DNA from: Epiperipatus broadwayi
Lineage: Eukaryota > Onychophora > Udeonychophora > Euonychophora > Peripatidae
DNA: 64,000 bases
Direction of reading: 5' to 3'
Assembly (NCBI GenBank): GCA_028023455.1
Contig: JAQFVV010000073.1
Span: forward strand, 1,285,001-1,349,000
The notes beneath the pieces are model-generated. The model made no database searches. It was given only the letters and a program-made list of their open reading frames with translations, and was not told the DNA's origin. The number at the start of each line of letters is the position of its first letter. Positions within the stretch are counted from its first letter, which is position 1. Of this stretch, positions 39,840 to 49,725 are shown in pieces. Both the position numbers and the translations under genes were made by a program.

Positions 39840-39895
39840 AAACAATTTTATTGTCTGTTTCAACTGAATCTACAGTCTTCATCAGAAATCTGTTT
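39840..39895 (-). ncRNA. Hammerhead-like motif, canonical box I
   Basis: On the minus strand: stem I 5' strand AAACAGATTT, then CTGATGA (canonical box I), AG, stem II ACTG/CAGT with loop TAGATT, then GAAAC and, after AGACAAT, stem I 3' strand AAAATTGTTT. Stem I pairs at 9 of 10 positions (one wobble). The site would be an AUA or similar NUH triplet, and stem III is nearly absent. PLE hammerheads often have very weak stem III. The element it belongs to was not identified. Confidence 0.5.
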
Positions 39896-39899
39896 TATC

Positions 39900-40610
39900 T
39901 ATATATAATAAATTAATCAGCATGATAAAAGCAGAGATTCTGGTAAAACAATGAAAAAAGTAAAACTGTATAAATAGAAATGATATATCATATTAAATTG
40001 AACAATAAAGATAATGAATAGATTAATGTAATAATATTATAATTAAAGAAATTATAAAAAATTATTAATTAGATATGTCATTTTTCTACCCAAGTTTGTA
40101 TAAATTATTTATTTAAAATCAATGTTAATATTTTACAGTAAATTTTATATGCAAGTCCAACCCATAAGCGTTTGGGGTGCTATTTATATGTTGCAGTAGT
40201 ATATTATAAAGTGTCATATTTTTATAAATTAATGTATGTTCTAATGAAATATTTTGAAGAATGTTTTTTTTTAATATAATGTAATAATTAGACCATATAT
40301 AATGACCCAAAGATTACTATCAATAAGTACAAATGGAAGGTTAGTTCCATTTTAATAACCTTTTACAACAGTTTTTTTTTATAAAAATTTGTGTAGTTTA
40401 AATACAAAGAAAATAAATTAATCAAAAATGGAGATTACTTAAATGATTTCAATTGTGTATACAATGTGGTTATTTTTGCATATAAGACTTTAAATCAACA
40501 CAAGATGTTATAGAAGATATCAAATAAAACTAGAAAAGTAGAATTAAAAATAAATACTTAAAAGTAATTGATAGTAATGATGAATGAATACATTTAATCA
40601 CTAGGATATG
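39900..40610. other. AT-rich stretch, no feature seen
   Basis: Nothing recognised. The ribozyme-like motif just to the left suggests a decayed element end, but no protein homology was found here. Confidence 0.45.
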
Positions 40611-40616
40611 AGGTAT

Positions 40617-40855
40617 AAACTAATTGAATTATGAATTGTGAATTATAACAGTACAAGAAGATCAGTTTCAAGGAACTATCTTTTATCAGCTGTCCAAACT
40701 CCAATACCACTAAACACAAAACAGGCATATATATATATATATATTTGTGGTTGGTGATAAGAAACTTGGAAAGCTAATAAATGGAGTTTCCTTGAAACAG
40801 ATCATATGAGCCATTTATTGCTATAATTTCCAATTTAGAACTTTACTATTATACA
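40617..40855. repeat. Imperfect fold-back element around (AT)n
   Basis: Left GATCAGTTTCAAGGAACT and right CCTTGAAACAGATCATATG are inverted, as are CTATCTTTTATCAGC and GGTGATAAGAAAC-like parts. The hinge is an AT tract at 40727-40744. It is a short non-autonomous fold-back element of unknown family. Confidence 0.6.
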
Positions 40856-40859
40856 TCTT

Positions 40860-41425
40860 ATATCTTGATTGAATAATGAGCTAGTAGAACAGACTTAAAT
40901 GCTCTTATTCATAATAATATATTGAAAACATAATAAAGGAAACTAATCATAAAATCAAATTTAATAATAATTCATTATTAAAATGAAATATGCATCAGCA
41001 TCAGAAAAATGTTTTCACTAAATTTGTTTTACTGATTTTACATTTGGGTTTGAGTCTTGAATAATTTATTAAAAACTCAATACTAAAACTGTAATTAACA
41101 GAAACATATAAAAGACTGCATGCTAAAATGTAAAAAAGCAGTCTGAAAATAAAAATCCTAGTTGAAGAAATAAGCAGATAATTGTGATTTGACTTTGTGT
41201 AGAGTTTATTATGTAGGTAATAAATAATGTCCAAAATAGTGATAAGAATGATAAGTTATAGCATTACATGTTAAATTGAAATAAATTTATTTTAATAATT
41301 TTCAATTTTTCTAAAAAAGTTTTTGTAGCGTTTACTGTTTTTTTTTTCAAGTCGTGTAATCTTTTGTTCTATGAATTTTCTACTTTTTTTTCTTATATTT
41401 GTATGCAATATATGATTATCTCCAA
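40860..41425. other. AT-rich stretch, no feature seen
   Basis: No recognisable coding or repeat structure. Confidence 0.5.
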
Positions 41426-41439
41426 TCGCAACCATTCTT

Positions 41440-41810
<371 letters not shown>

Positions 41811-41819
41811 TTAGTTATA

Positions 41820-42690
41820 AGTCTCTATTATAATCTATACTCAGTCATATTTTCCCAATGAAAGCAAATCAATATTGAAATTCTTTAGAATGTCTTTGAA
41901 TATATATATATATATTAGATCTATTTTTTGTTACAAAAAAAGTCGTAATAATGTGATCAATATAACACTCTTTTAGCTTTCAAGTTGGTTTTTTTTTTAT
42001 AAAAGTGTTTTTCCCTCTTATTTTTTTTTTGTTCAGGTGTTATTGACTGCATTGTGTTAAAATACTCTGCACCTCACCAGTTTCCTACAGAGGAATCATC
42101 AACACAGTATAAAATTACTTCTTTATACTTTTTTTTATTTAAAAAGACGAAAAATAAATCTTTTTTTTTTTTTTTAATAAACGAAAAAATAATATTTTAT
42201 TGTAAAAAAAAAAAGTTCCTTTTATTAAAAATATTCCGATTTTCTGCACCCTATGACAATTCTGTATAATAAATATTAAACTATTAATTTTACTGTATTA
42301 CAATATATATATATATATATATTATTTCAAATATATATATATATATAAAGATTATAATTTGGTCAATAAATTGAGCAATCAGTCTTGTTTGTATTTCCAT
42401 TTCAAAAATTAAATAACTCGAGTTTATAATGAGAATTTTGTTCTTTGCAGAGCTATATAATTATGATTCTCTGAAACTGATATTAAACATTTAGCTGATA
42501 AACAAGTTCCTCTATGCTAAGGCAATTACTCAAAGCAGAACTTTGGTGAAAAACTGAATACAAGTTGGAAAAAAAGAGTAATGATATAAATGTCAGATAG
42601 TAGAGCGCAAATACGTCAAAATACGATGAATCGGTGAAATTATAATATACTTTAAATTAATACTCTGTACAGGCTTACACATACCTTCAC
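41820..42690. other. AT-rich stretch, no gene seen
   Basis: There are TA tracts at 42302-42322 and 42338-42349 and several A or T homopolymers near 42150-42215. A 71-codon frame at 42054 is low-complexity Lys/Phe-rich and is not supported. Confidence 0.5.
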
Positions 42691-42693
42691 ATA

Positions 42694-43066
42694 TATAAGG
42701 TAATATATAAGGGATTTGAACTCAGAGTTTTACATGACCCTCAGTTCTCCATGCGATTTCATATTGCTGACCTGCCTAATCATACATATGTTGAAAAGGT
42801 AAATAATCACCAATATACGTATTTCATATTAAACCAGTAATTATCAGTTGGTCCAGACTACTACCTCCACACATATATACAATCAGTTCTCAGATTTATA
42901 TTAAGATAGCTAATATTCATAATTTAATGGACCAGGCTTCAAACTACTCCAACCCACAACTCTTCAATCATCCATTTCATTGAAAATCTGATGATGGAAC
43001 ATTCAAAGCCCACATAAGTGCCCAGGTTGTCATCCTACCCATGTTGACCATTTAGTCATTCTGGCC
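42694..43066. repeat. SINE-like family B, single copy with best B-box
   Basis: The left end, read on the minus strand, is CTGAGTTCAAATCCCTTA, close to a pol III B-box. The rest follows the family order: TATGTATTTCATATTAAACC-like, TCAGTTGGTCCAGA, CAGTTCTCAG.TTATATTAAGATAGC, then GAAAATCTGATGATGGAACA and CCCATGTTGACC. A related block (TACAGGCTTA.ACACACCT, GTAATATATA) flanks both sides at about 42665-42705 and 43150-43200. Confidence 0.6.
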
Positions 43067-43069
43067 CCT

Positions 43070-43310
43070 CATGTACTGGAGAATAATCCATTTATATACA
43101 TATGCGAGGGATGGTGAGTCCTTTAATGCACTATGTTTTTAATATGTAAATTAATACGCTATACAGGCTTAGACACACCTGCACATATATAATGTAATAT
43201 ATACACTTTAAAGCAAAACTGAAATAAAATCATGACAACTGAGGGCAATAGTTGGAACGTCTATATATATATATATATATAGTGTACAGAAGTAATAAAT
43301 AAATAACCAC
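43070..43310. other. Short AT-rich interval
   Basis: It contains a direct repeat of the 42660-42705 flank (AATACGCTATACAGGCTTAG) and a TA tract at 43262-43280. Confidence 0.5.
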
Positions 43311-44706
43311 TTATAAATGAGTATGACTATTCTAACTTCAAAAAGAAAAAATGAAAAAAAATAATGGAGAAAAAGCAAAAAAACCTATAGAAATGAGTTT
43401 TGCAATGATTATAGAACCAATCTGTGAAACACAAATATGTTCATATATACAACATACTAATTCATTTTTTTGCTTACTTGATAATATATGATGTTGTTTT
43501 TAATATCTTCAGCAGTAATTTTTTCTTTTTGTAATACTTTATCACCATGTCTAATTGTAGCTCTCCGATGTATTCCATTCTCTTCCATATCTTTTTAATG
43601 GATACAATTGGCATTGTATTTTTTTTTAATGACTGAGATAAGTCTTAAAAATTCTTTTAGTAATTCTTTCATTGTTCATTTATTTTACATGTTCAATCCA
43701 ATATTGGACTCTACGGGATCACATCCAGCAAGTTGAAGAACATAATAATTGGTTTTATGTTATCATATTATTTTTTAAAATTTTATTGAGCATTCTTAAG
43801 TAAAACTTTTCTAATGTCTTCATATTGTGTTGATAGGATGTCCTAGTTTCATTTCCATACAATAAATTAAGTAAAATAACAGCTCTATATCATACAGATT
43901 AATCACAATAGTAATACTCTATTTTTAAACTTGTTAAAATTAGTATAGAATAATGGAAATTGTGTTACACCTCAAGATTCAAATTCATCTTTTTGCTTAT
44001 AAAATAATTAGGTATTTAAAATAGTATACCTTCTCAAGTTGATAACAATACAAGCTAAAAATTTCTCAGGATGTTTTGATTGGCTGCTAAAAAAACCTGT
44101 TTTGGAACATTAATTAACAAACATAAAGCTTTACATGATACATTCAAAACATTAAGTTCAATCTGTAGATCATCTTTTCAACTGGCAACAATAGTACAAT
44201 CATCATTATACTGTAAATGCAGAATCCAAGAAGTTTTTTTCACTCTTAATCAATTCAAATTAAAAAATGTCTACCATCAAATCACTATGATATCTTTAAT
44301 ACTTGATGATTAAATAATTTATAAACAATTCCAAAGACTAACTATCATAGAACTGTGAAACAATATTGGAGCAAGTATATATTTTTGTTTAACACCAGTG
44401 GTTCATTCAAATGTCTCAGATTTTTCGATTGTAGTAATAACAATTTCTCTCATTCCATCATGTAAAAGCTGCATAATATGGACAAATTTTTATACACAGA
44501 CAACTAATTTAGAGTAATATCAAAGACCTATCCTATTAACTGAGTCAAATGCCTTGACAATATTAATAAAGGCAATAGAAAAATCTCTTCTTTGTTACTG
44601 ATAATTTTTTTGCATTTTTCTAGTTACAAAAATTATGTCTATTGTGTGTCTTGTGTTTTCCTGAAGGTTTGTGATGATGGTGTTTTAATTGTATTTTTAT
44701 ATTGGA

Positions 44707-44958
44707 TTATTTCCATCATCTGAGTATTGAATGTCTTGAGAAAAATTGAACTTTATTTAAATATTCCAAATATATTCAACTGTTAGTAATAGCACATCAA
44801 ACAGGTTAATATATGCACAAGGTTTCAAGAGGTATTAGTCTCCCCTCTTCCTCAGATGTTTCTGGCCTGAACAGTGTGAATATTAGCATGGGATTTGAAC
44901 CTGGACCCCTATATTCTTGAATATTGAATTTTAAGTTAACACTTGGTTGGAACCAACT
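44707..44958 (-). mobile_element. SINE-1 copy nested in LINE-2
   Basis: Read on the minus strand: a tRNA-like head (eroded A-box, B-box GGTTCAAATCC near 44915-44905), then a body with a hammerhead-like module (CUGAGGA, stem AGAGG/CCUCU, GAAAC at 44855-44822), and a tail ending GATGATGGAAATAA. LINE-2 RT sequence continues on both sides, so the SINE inserted after the LINE. Other copies are at 49143-49405 and 58033-58298. Confidence 0.75.
44822..44855 (-). ncRNA. Hammerhead-like core within SINE-1
   Basis: CTGAGGA fits CUGANGA. It is followed by AGAGG, a loop, CCTCT, T and GAAAC, giving a five-base-pair stem II. The following CTTGTGC gives GUG at the cleavage position, which is outside the NUH rule, so cleavage is unlikely in this copy. 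A pairing stem I was not convincing. Confidence 0.4.
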
Positions 44959-45600
44959 TATTTAATAGAATTCTCTTAAGTTTTTTTGACATTCTATAAT
45001 AATTACCACAATCTTGCATATTCCTCTTGTTTTTGAAACTTGAAAGAATAAAAGCATTCTTAAAACTGGGTAACACAACTTCATGAATCCATATATTTTT
45101 TTTTAAAAAATCAACATTTTTAAAGCCAACATAATCACCACATATTTTAAAACTTTTCAGGATATTTAATCAAGAGTTGCAGCTTTTTTATTTTAAAGAT
45201 TACAAAAAACTGTTTTGACTTCACTAAGCTGAATATCTTTGTCTAAAACTAAATGAGTAGATTAAATGGATATATCATTAAAAGTCATTATATTAATTAC
45301 TATATTGCCATTAAAAGGAAGATCAAAACATTTCTTCCACCTATTCAAATTATCATTGGCATCACATAAAATAGTTTCCATGCTAGATTTAATAGGATTG
45401 TGATACTGTTTTCAAATTCATACATTGTTTCCATGTCTCAAACAAAGATTTAGAATGATTATGATCAGCAATTGCCTGTATCTTCTTTGCAGTTTTAATC
45501 CATTTAACACATTCCTGTTAGTCAATCAACTTTAGCCTTCATATCTCTTTATTTTGAAGTTCCACATTTAATCTATTATTCTGCCACATGTTTTCTTTTA

Positions 45601-46040
45601 ATCATATCACTAAAAATAAGATCATTGTCAAAGAATCAATCATGATTTTTGTTTTTAATCAACTCAAAAAATATTTATCTGCAATGGTTAAACTATCATC
45701 ATATTTTATTGATATTAAAATTCATTGCAAACAGATAATATTATACTTTAATCAAATACTAGAAATCGTCATATTATTAAATAGTGTAAAATGCTTTAAC
45801 AATATATAAAAAATGAACATAAAATCAGTTTAATAATATTTTTTTTTGATTGTCTGTTTATAATATCTGATAAAACTGTATTCTCCAGTGACTGCTAGAA
45901 AAATATTCTCTATAATATATGTCATCAAACAGGTCTAGACATTATTAATCATATTATTTTGTAGTCAAGAACATTACAGCATAGATCTCAATACTAATCA
46001 ACTAATTATGTATTAAAGAAAAGCAAATTTAAAAAACTCA
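45601..46040. other. AT-rich stretch, no feature seen
   Basis: It may hold further decayed LINE-2 linker sequence, but nothing is readable. The plus-strand open frame at 45588 is not supported. Confidence 0.4.
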
Positions 46041-46166
46041 AATATACAGTGAATTAAACAGAGCAAAACTCTCTATACAGTATTGCCACCTGTGCTAAAC
46101 AGAGTAATCAATGAATGCCAGAAGGCTTGTGCATAAAATCCCTATCCGATGCCTACTCATCCAATA

Positions 46167-46208
46167 TCCCCAGACTAGTTTCTGGCTTGTGGTCTTCGTC
46201 AGTGAGGA
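46167..46208 (-). ncRNA. Hammerhead-like ribozyme motif, family C left arm
   Basis: On the minus strand: stem I TCCTCA, canonical box I CTGACGA, stem II region AGAC/GCCA with loop CACAA (one mismatch relative to the other arm), GAAAC, TA loop, GTC, then TGGGGA, which pairs with TCCTCA over six bases (one G-U). Stem III is the two pairs A-U and C-G around TA. This is the best-conserved catalytic core in the window. Confidence 0.6.
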
Positions 46209-46784
46209 GCTTTGGATCTGAGAGCACTGCATCTAGATCTTAGGATCTAATGCAACTCTCTAGCAACCACCTTTTATCTCTACTTAACTACAAAACTATG
46301 AGAATAAAATTGAAAACACAAAAAATATTTTCAATCTAAGCTCAATAGCTTATATAGTCATATGGGTCTGAACTCAGTTCAGCACCCATACATTTTGGTG
46401 TCTTTGGCTCTTTTACAACCATAGCCACCACTATCCTATTAGGCAGGATTGGTATTAAACCATTAAGCATCACATGATCACATGCTTAATGGTTTAACAC
46501 CAATCCTGCCTAATACGATAGTGGTGGCTATGGTTGTAAAAGAGCCGAAGATACCAAAATGTATGAGTGCTTGGTTGTAAAAGAGCCAAAGACACCAAAA
46601 TGTATGGGTGCTGAACTGAGTTCAGACCCATATGACTCTATAAGCTATTGAGCTTAGATTGAAAATATTTTTTGTGTTTTCAATTTCATTCTCATAGTTT
46701 TGTAGTTAAGTAGAGATAAAAGGTGGTTGCTAGAAGGTTGCATTAGATCCTAAGATCTAGATGCAGTGCTCTCAGATCCAAAGC

Positions 46785-46826
46785 TCCTCACTGACTAAGG
46801 CCACAAGCCAGAAACTAGTCTGGGGA
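46785..46826 (+). ncRNA. Hammerhead-like ribozyme motif, family C right arm
   Basis: It has the same layout as the left arm: TCCTCA, CTGACTA (G8 changed to T), stem II GGC/GCC with loop CACAA fully paired, GAAAC, TA, GTC, TGGGGA. Each arm has a different defect, so the common ancestor probably had an intact core. Confidence 0.55.
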
Positions 46827-46994
46827 TATTGGATGAGTAGGCATTGGATAGGGATTTTATGCACAAGCCTTCTGGCATTCATTGATTACTCTGTTTAGCA
46901 CAGGTGGCAATACTGTATGGAGAGTTTTGCTCTGTTTATCAACAATTAATGTGCTAGTATAGGAAATGTGATCATGTGATATACAGTGAATTCT

Positions 46995-47500
46995 TTCAAG
47001 ATTTAAATTACAAAGTAAATCAAATATTTCTAGATCTCTCATGATACTGCAACCTTCAAATTCTCTTTGTTTACACTAATGCTAGTTTAGTTTCTGTAAT
47101 TGTTTTTTTTCAATGCATATTTATTGATGAACATTGATATATCTGCTATAATACTTCTGATGATAAAAAAATATAAATTTCTCTTTCTAAGATATAAACA
47201 TCATCATTTATACTGAATCAGAAGTTAAATAAAGATCAAACTTCTGCCTCATCATGAACGATGTCTACAATCTTATTTCTGCAGTGCAATTTTATAATTC
47301 AGGGTCATATTATAGTGGGTAGTTTTCACCATTTAACTATCATTGCTAATTAAGCATATAAGAAATTTATCAGCCATTGCAATAAATTTATTGCTAAATG
47401 AAGCCAACAACTATGTCCTAAACTGTAAAGAAGACTTTAATAATGTGATTTATTTTATAGAATAATAAATTGTTGTTCTCTTCACTAGTAAAAATTGTAA
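46995..47500. other. AT-rich stretch, no feature seen
   Basis: No gene or repeat was recognised. Confidence 0.45.
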
Positions 47501-47501
47501 T

Positions 47502-47760
47502 TATAAATATGTGACTTTTTCCGCATGCGTTAGTGAAGCTATAATTATACTATAATGTGTAATAAGTCTGCTTAGTGCTTTCGAGATTTAATGTTCAAAT
47601 CTCATACTCATAGCTTTGTGAATGAAGACTGTTGTGATTTATTGTACACATATGCAAATGAGTTTGAATTTTTTATTAATTAGTCCAAAAGCAGACCTAT
47701 TACATATTATAGTATAATTATAGATTCACTAACGCATGCGAAAAACGTCACATATTTATA
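47502..47760. mobile_element. Small TIR element (MITE-like), 259 bp
   Basis: Terminal inverted repeats of about 75 bp (47502-47580 and 47685-47760) start TATAAATATGTGAC and share CGCATGCGTTAGTGAA and ATAATTATACTATAAT. They differ at several positions. The internal part holds ATGTTCAAATCTCA, which resembles a pol III B-box, so this may instead be an inverted SINE-derived structure. No transposase is present. Confidence 0.7.
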
Positions 47761-47769
47761 GAATAATAT

Positions 47770-49100
47770 CATGCTCATTAAGTGGTCATTAATTATAATA
47801 TACTTTGCCTTCACACAGAAGACATTCCACATATTTCTGATAGCATAAAAGTCCTTTTTGGAGTGTTCTTATTGCAGGAGTTAAAACCAAAGTTTAATAA
47901 TCAAGTAAATTATGTAAATGCAGCTATTTATAAAATGAATAGGCTTATTTTAAAAAATACCTCTGTTCAAATAAACAATCTGAAATCAAATATAATCTAG
48001 CAACTGATTTCAGTATTAAATGCACTTAATCTGGACTAATTGAAAAAAGAGTTAATACAGAGATGAATCATTATTATATGATTGGTTTTATGCAAAAATA
48101 TATGAATTCAAGTTTATGAATTTCTATTTTTTTTTTTTATCAAATTATGCCTATTGAAATGGTAAATTGAAAAATACAATGAACTAACCATTTATACAAA
48201 CATATATATATATATAACTACCCCAAAACTACCCCATATATATATATATATCAAAACTACCCCAAATCTATATATATATTAAGTTTATTCCCCCTTTCCT
48301 TATTTACTAGATTGTAGAATAAATTTTATTTAAAAGAATAATTATTTAAAAATCAAATAAATAGCTAACCCAAATTATTCTGAAATGGTTTTCATAAATT
48401 GAAATGTTAATTTACTTATTTTTCTTATGGTAATAAATAATTATAATGAATGCAAATTTAATTTGCTGTTTAACAATAAATAACAGAAAAATTAAATAAT
48501 GATTAGGGTGTGTATGTTTATATATATATAACTTTTATATATAGCAAAAAAAAAATAAAAAATAAAAAAACATGATAAAATTTAAATGTCAGAGATTAAA
48601 ATGAAAATCATTTATAAATGCAAATTACTAACTCACTGAATTGAAAACTACATTATTTTATGAATATAACATAAAGAGTAAAAAAAAGAGCGCAAAATAA
48701 TTTAAATTAAATAAGAGTTTGTTAGTTTTTGCGACAGTATATTTTAATGTCTTAAGATAAAAAAATTAATTGATTAATACATTTATTATTATTAAATAGA
48801 AATAAAAATTGGCAATTTGAATTTTGTTTCTTTTTAAAAAAATTTTTTTTAAAATCATCGACTAAAAAATTACTCTAAAAGTCACAAGATGTCTCTGCAA
48901 AGAATAAAACAATAAATCATGCGCAACAAAAAACAAAAAATCTGAATATTAGTAATGATAATAAAAAAATGATTATTTGTATGCATTTCAATAACTTATT
49001 ATTTTTGGTTATAATTTTAAATATAATACTTATAAATTAATGTTTATTTGTTTTCACAGAAAGCAGTTTGAGTACCAAGATTAAGCAATATCACATAATA
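47770..49100. other. AT-rich stretch with a small CCCC-containing repeat
   Basis: AAAACTACCCCA occurs several times between TA tracts at 48195-48275. Otherwise no feature was recognised. Confidence 0.5.
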
Positions 49101-49142
49101 TTTTCATAAAATGATCTTAGTTGTATTATATATTAAATTATT

Positions 49143-49405
49143 TCCATCATCTAATATTAAATATTGAATGTCTTTAGAAAAATTAATTTTTTTTTAATAT
49201 TCCAATTATATTCAACTGTTAGGTATAGCACACTGGTTAGTATATGCACACCGTTTCTAGAAGTATTATTATCCTCTCTTCATCAAGTGCTGCTGGTTTG
49301 ACCAGTGACAGGAATAACCTGGGAATTGAACCTGAACCCTTACATTCATGAATATTGAATTTTAAGAGTATGTTCTAACCAACTGAGTCACCCTGATAAA
49401 GCAAC
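49143..49405 (-). mobile_element. SINE-1 copy (left arm of PLE-D palindrome)
   Basis: On the minus strand it starts with a tRNA-like head: A-box TGACTCAGTTGG (49390-49379) and B-box GGTTCAATTCC (49332-49322). The body has a hammerhead-like module (TTGATGA, stem, GAAAC at 49287-49253) and the tail ends GATGATGGAAATAA. The spacing of the two boxes fits a tRNA promoter. It is the inverted counterpart of 58033-58298. Confidence 0.8.
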
Positions 49406-49485
49406 AATCAGTAGAAATTTTTATATGTTTTCTTCCTGATTTCTCCACTTTTTTCTAAGAGCAAAGTTGATTAGTGTTTCCATAC
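49406..49485 (-). mobile_element. PLE-D left tail, part cut off by the LTR insertion
   Basis: TTTCTCCACTTTTTTCTAAGAGC matches the complement of GCTCTTAGAAAAAATTGGAAAAATC at 57963-57988. The homology resumes at 56637, after the LTR element, which shows where the LTR element inserted. Confidence 0.75.
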
Positions 49486-49725
49486 TGTAACAGTCAGAAT
49501 AGTGCAGAATTCGACCACCACACAGAACAGCAGCACCATCGAGGTAGCGAAGCCACCCGTGTTACTGAGTTCAAACATAGTTTATCGGTTCCACAATACA
49601 ATCCACAAAACAATGCATCTGATGTGACATTAGTAAATATTTCCTTAGGCACGGTGGTCAGGGATATGCAAGAGATTCATGATTTTATTCTCGAGTTAGC
49701 CAATAATCAAACTAATATTAACTAA
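49474..49725 (+). other. Antisense open frame in the left LTR
   Basis: An 80-codon frame antisense to the element, with EFDHHTEQQHHRGSEATRV and NISLGTVVRDMQEIHDFILE, is also open in the other LTR (54119-54358). It has no ATG in frame. Five residues differ between copies, mainly through CpG transitions, so conservation may only reflect youth of the duplication. I do not recognise the sequence and do not call it a gene. Confidence 0.35.
49482..49485. repeat. Target-site duplication ATAC (left)
   Basis: ATAC directly precedes the left LTR. The same four bases follow the right LTR at 56637-56640. Four-base duplications are within the usual range for Ty3/Gypsy elements. Confidence 0.8.

Larger units (their letters stand above)
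43310..45600 (-). pseudogene. LINE-2 non-LTR retrotransposon, 5'-truncated and decayed
   Basis: Minus-strand frames give a pre-RT linker (AIADHNHSKSLFETWKQC near 45480-45420), RT fingers remnants near 45200-45000, and motif A FSIAFINIVKAFDSVNRIG at about 44595-44535. A stretch HIMQLLHDGMREI near 44480-44440 follows, and a motif B region (TGVKQKYILAPILF) near 44400. Motif C is eroded (IYNDDCTIVAS, about 44215-44185). A C-terminal HV..MNNERITKRIF block lies near 43690-43650. Many stops are present. This is a different family from the RTE copies and the 18.7-kb element. A SINE-1 copy is nested in its RT at 44707-44958. Confidence 0.78.
46042..46992. mobile_element. Fold-back family C element with 14-bp target duplication
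   Basis: A 923-bp element (46056-46978) is flanked by the perfect direct repeat ATATACAGTGAATT (46042-46055 and 46979-46992). It is a near-perfect palindrome with its centre near 46470 (ATCACATGATCACATG). The right arm has an extra tandem copy of a roughly 42-bp block (GGTTGTAAAAGAGCC.., 46525-46610). Each arm carries a hammerhead-like motif (46167-46208 minus, 46785-46826 plus). No protein is encoded. The long target duplication is typical of target-primed insertion (LINE or PLE machinery), not of DNA transposons. Relatives are at 13.5, 27.8 and 58.4 kb. Confidence 0.85.

Noticed and set aside
40125-40310. 61-codon minus-strand frame next to the orphan ribozyme-like motif
   Set aside because: It has no PLE or LINE motif, so I could not tie it to the motif at 39840-39895.
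44080-44313. 77-codon plus-strand frame starting MAAKKTCFG
   Set aside because: It is antisense to decayed LINE-2 RT sequence on the minus strand.
46857-47042. 61-codon minus-strand frame over the end of the 46-kb palindrome
   Set aside because: It crosses the element border and target duplication, and the mirror arm does not keep the frame.
47782-48000. 72-codon plus-strand frame
   Set aside because: No motif and no homologous copy. The composition is typical of AT-rich non-coding sequence.
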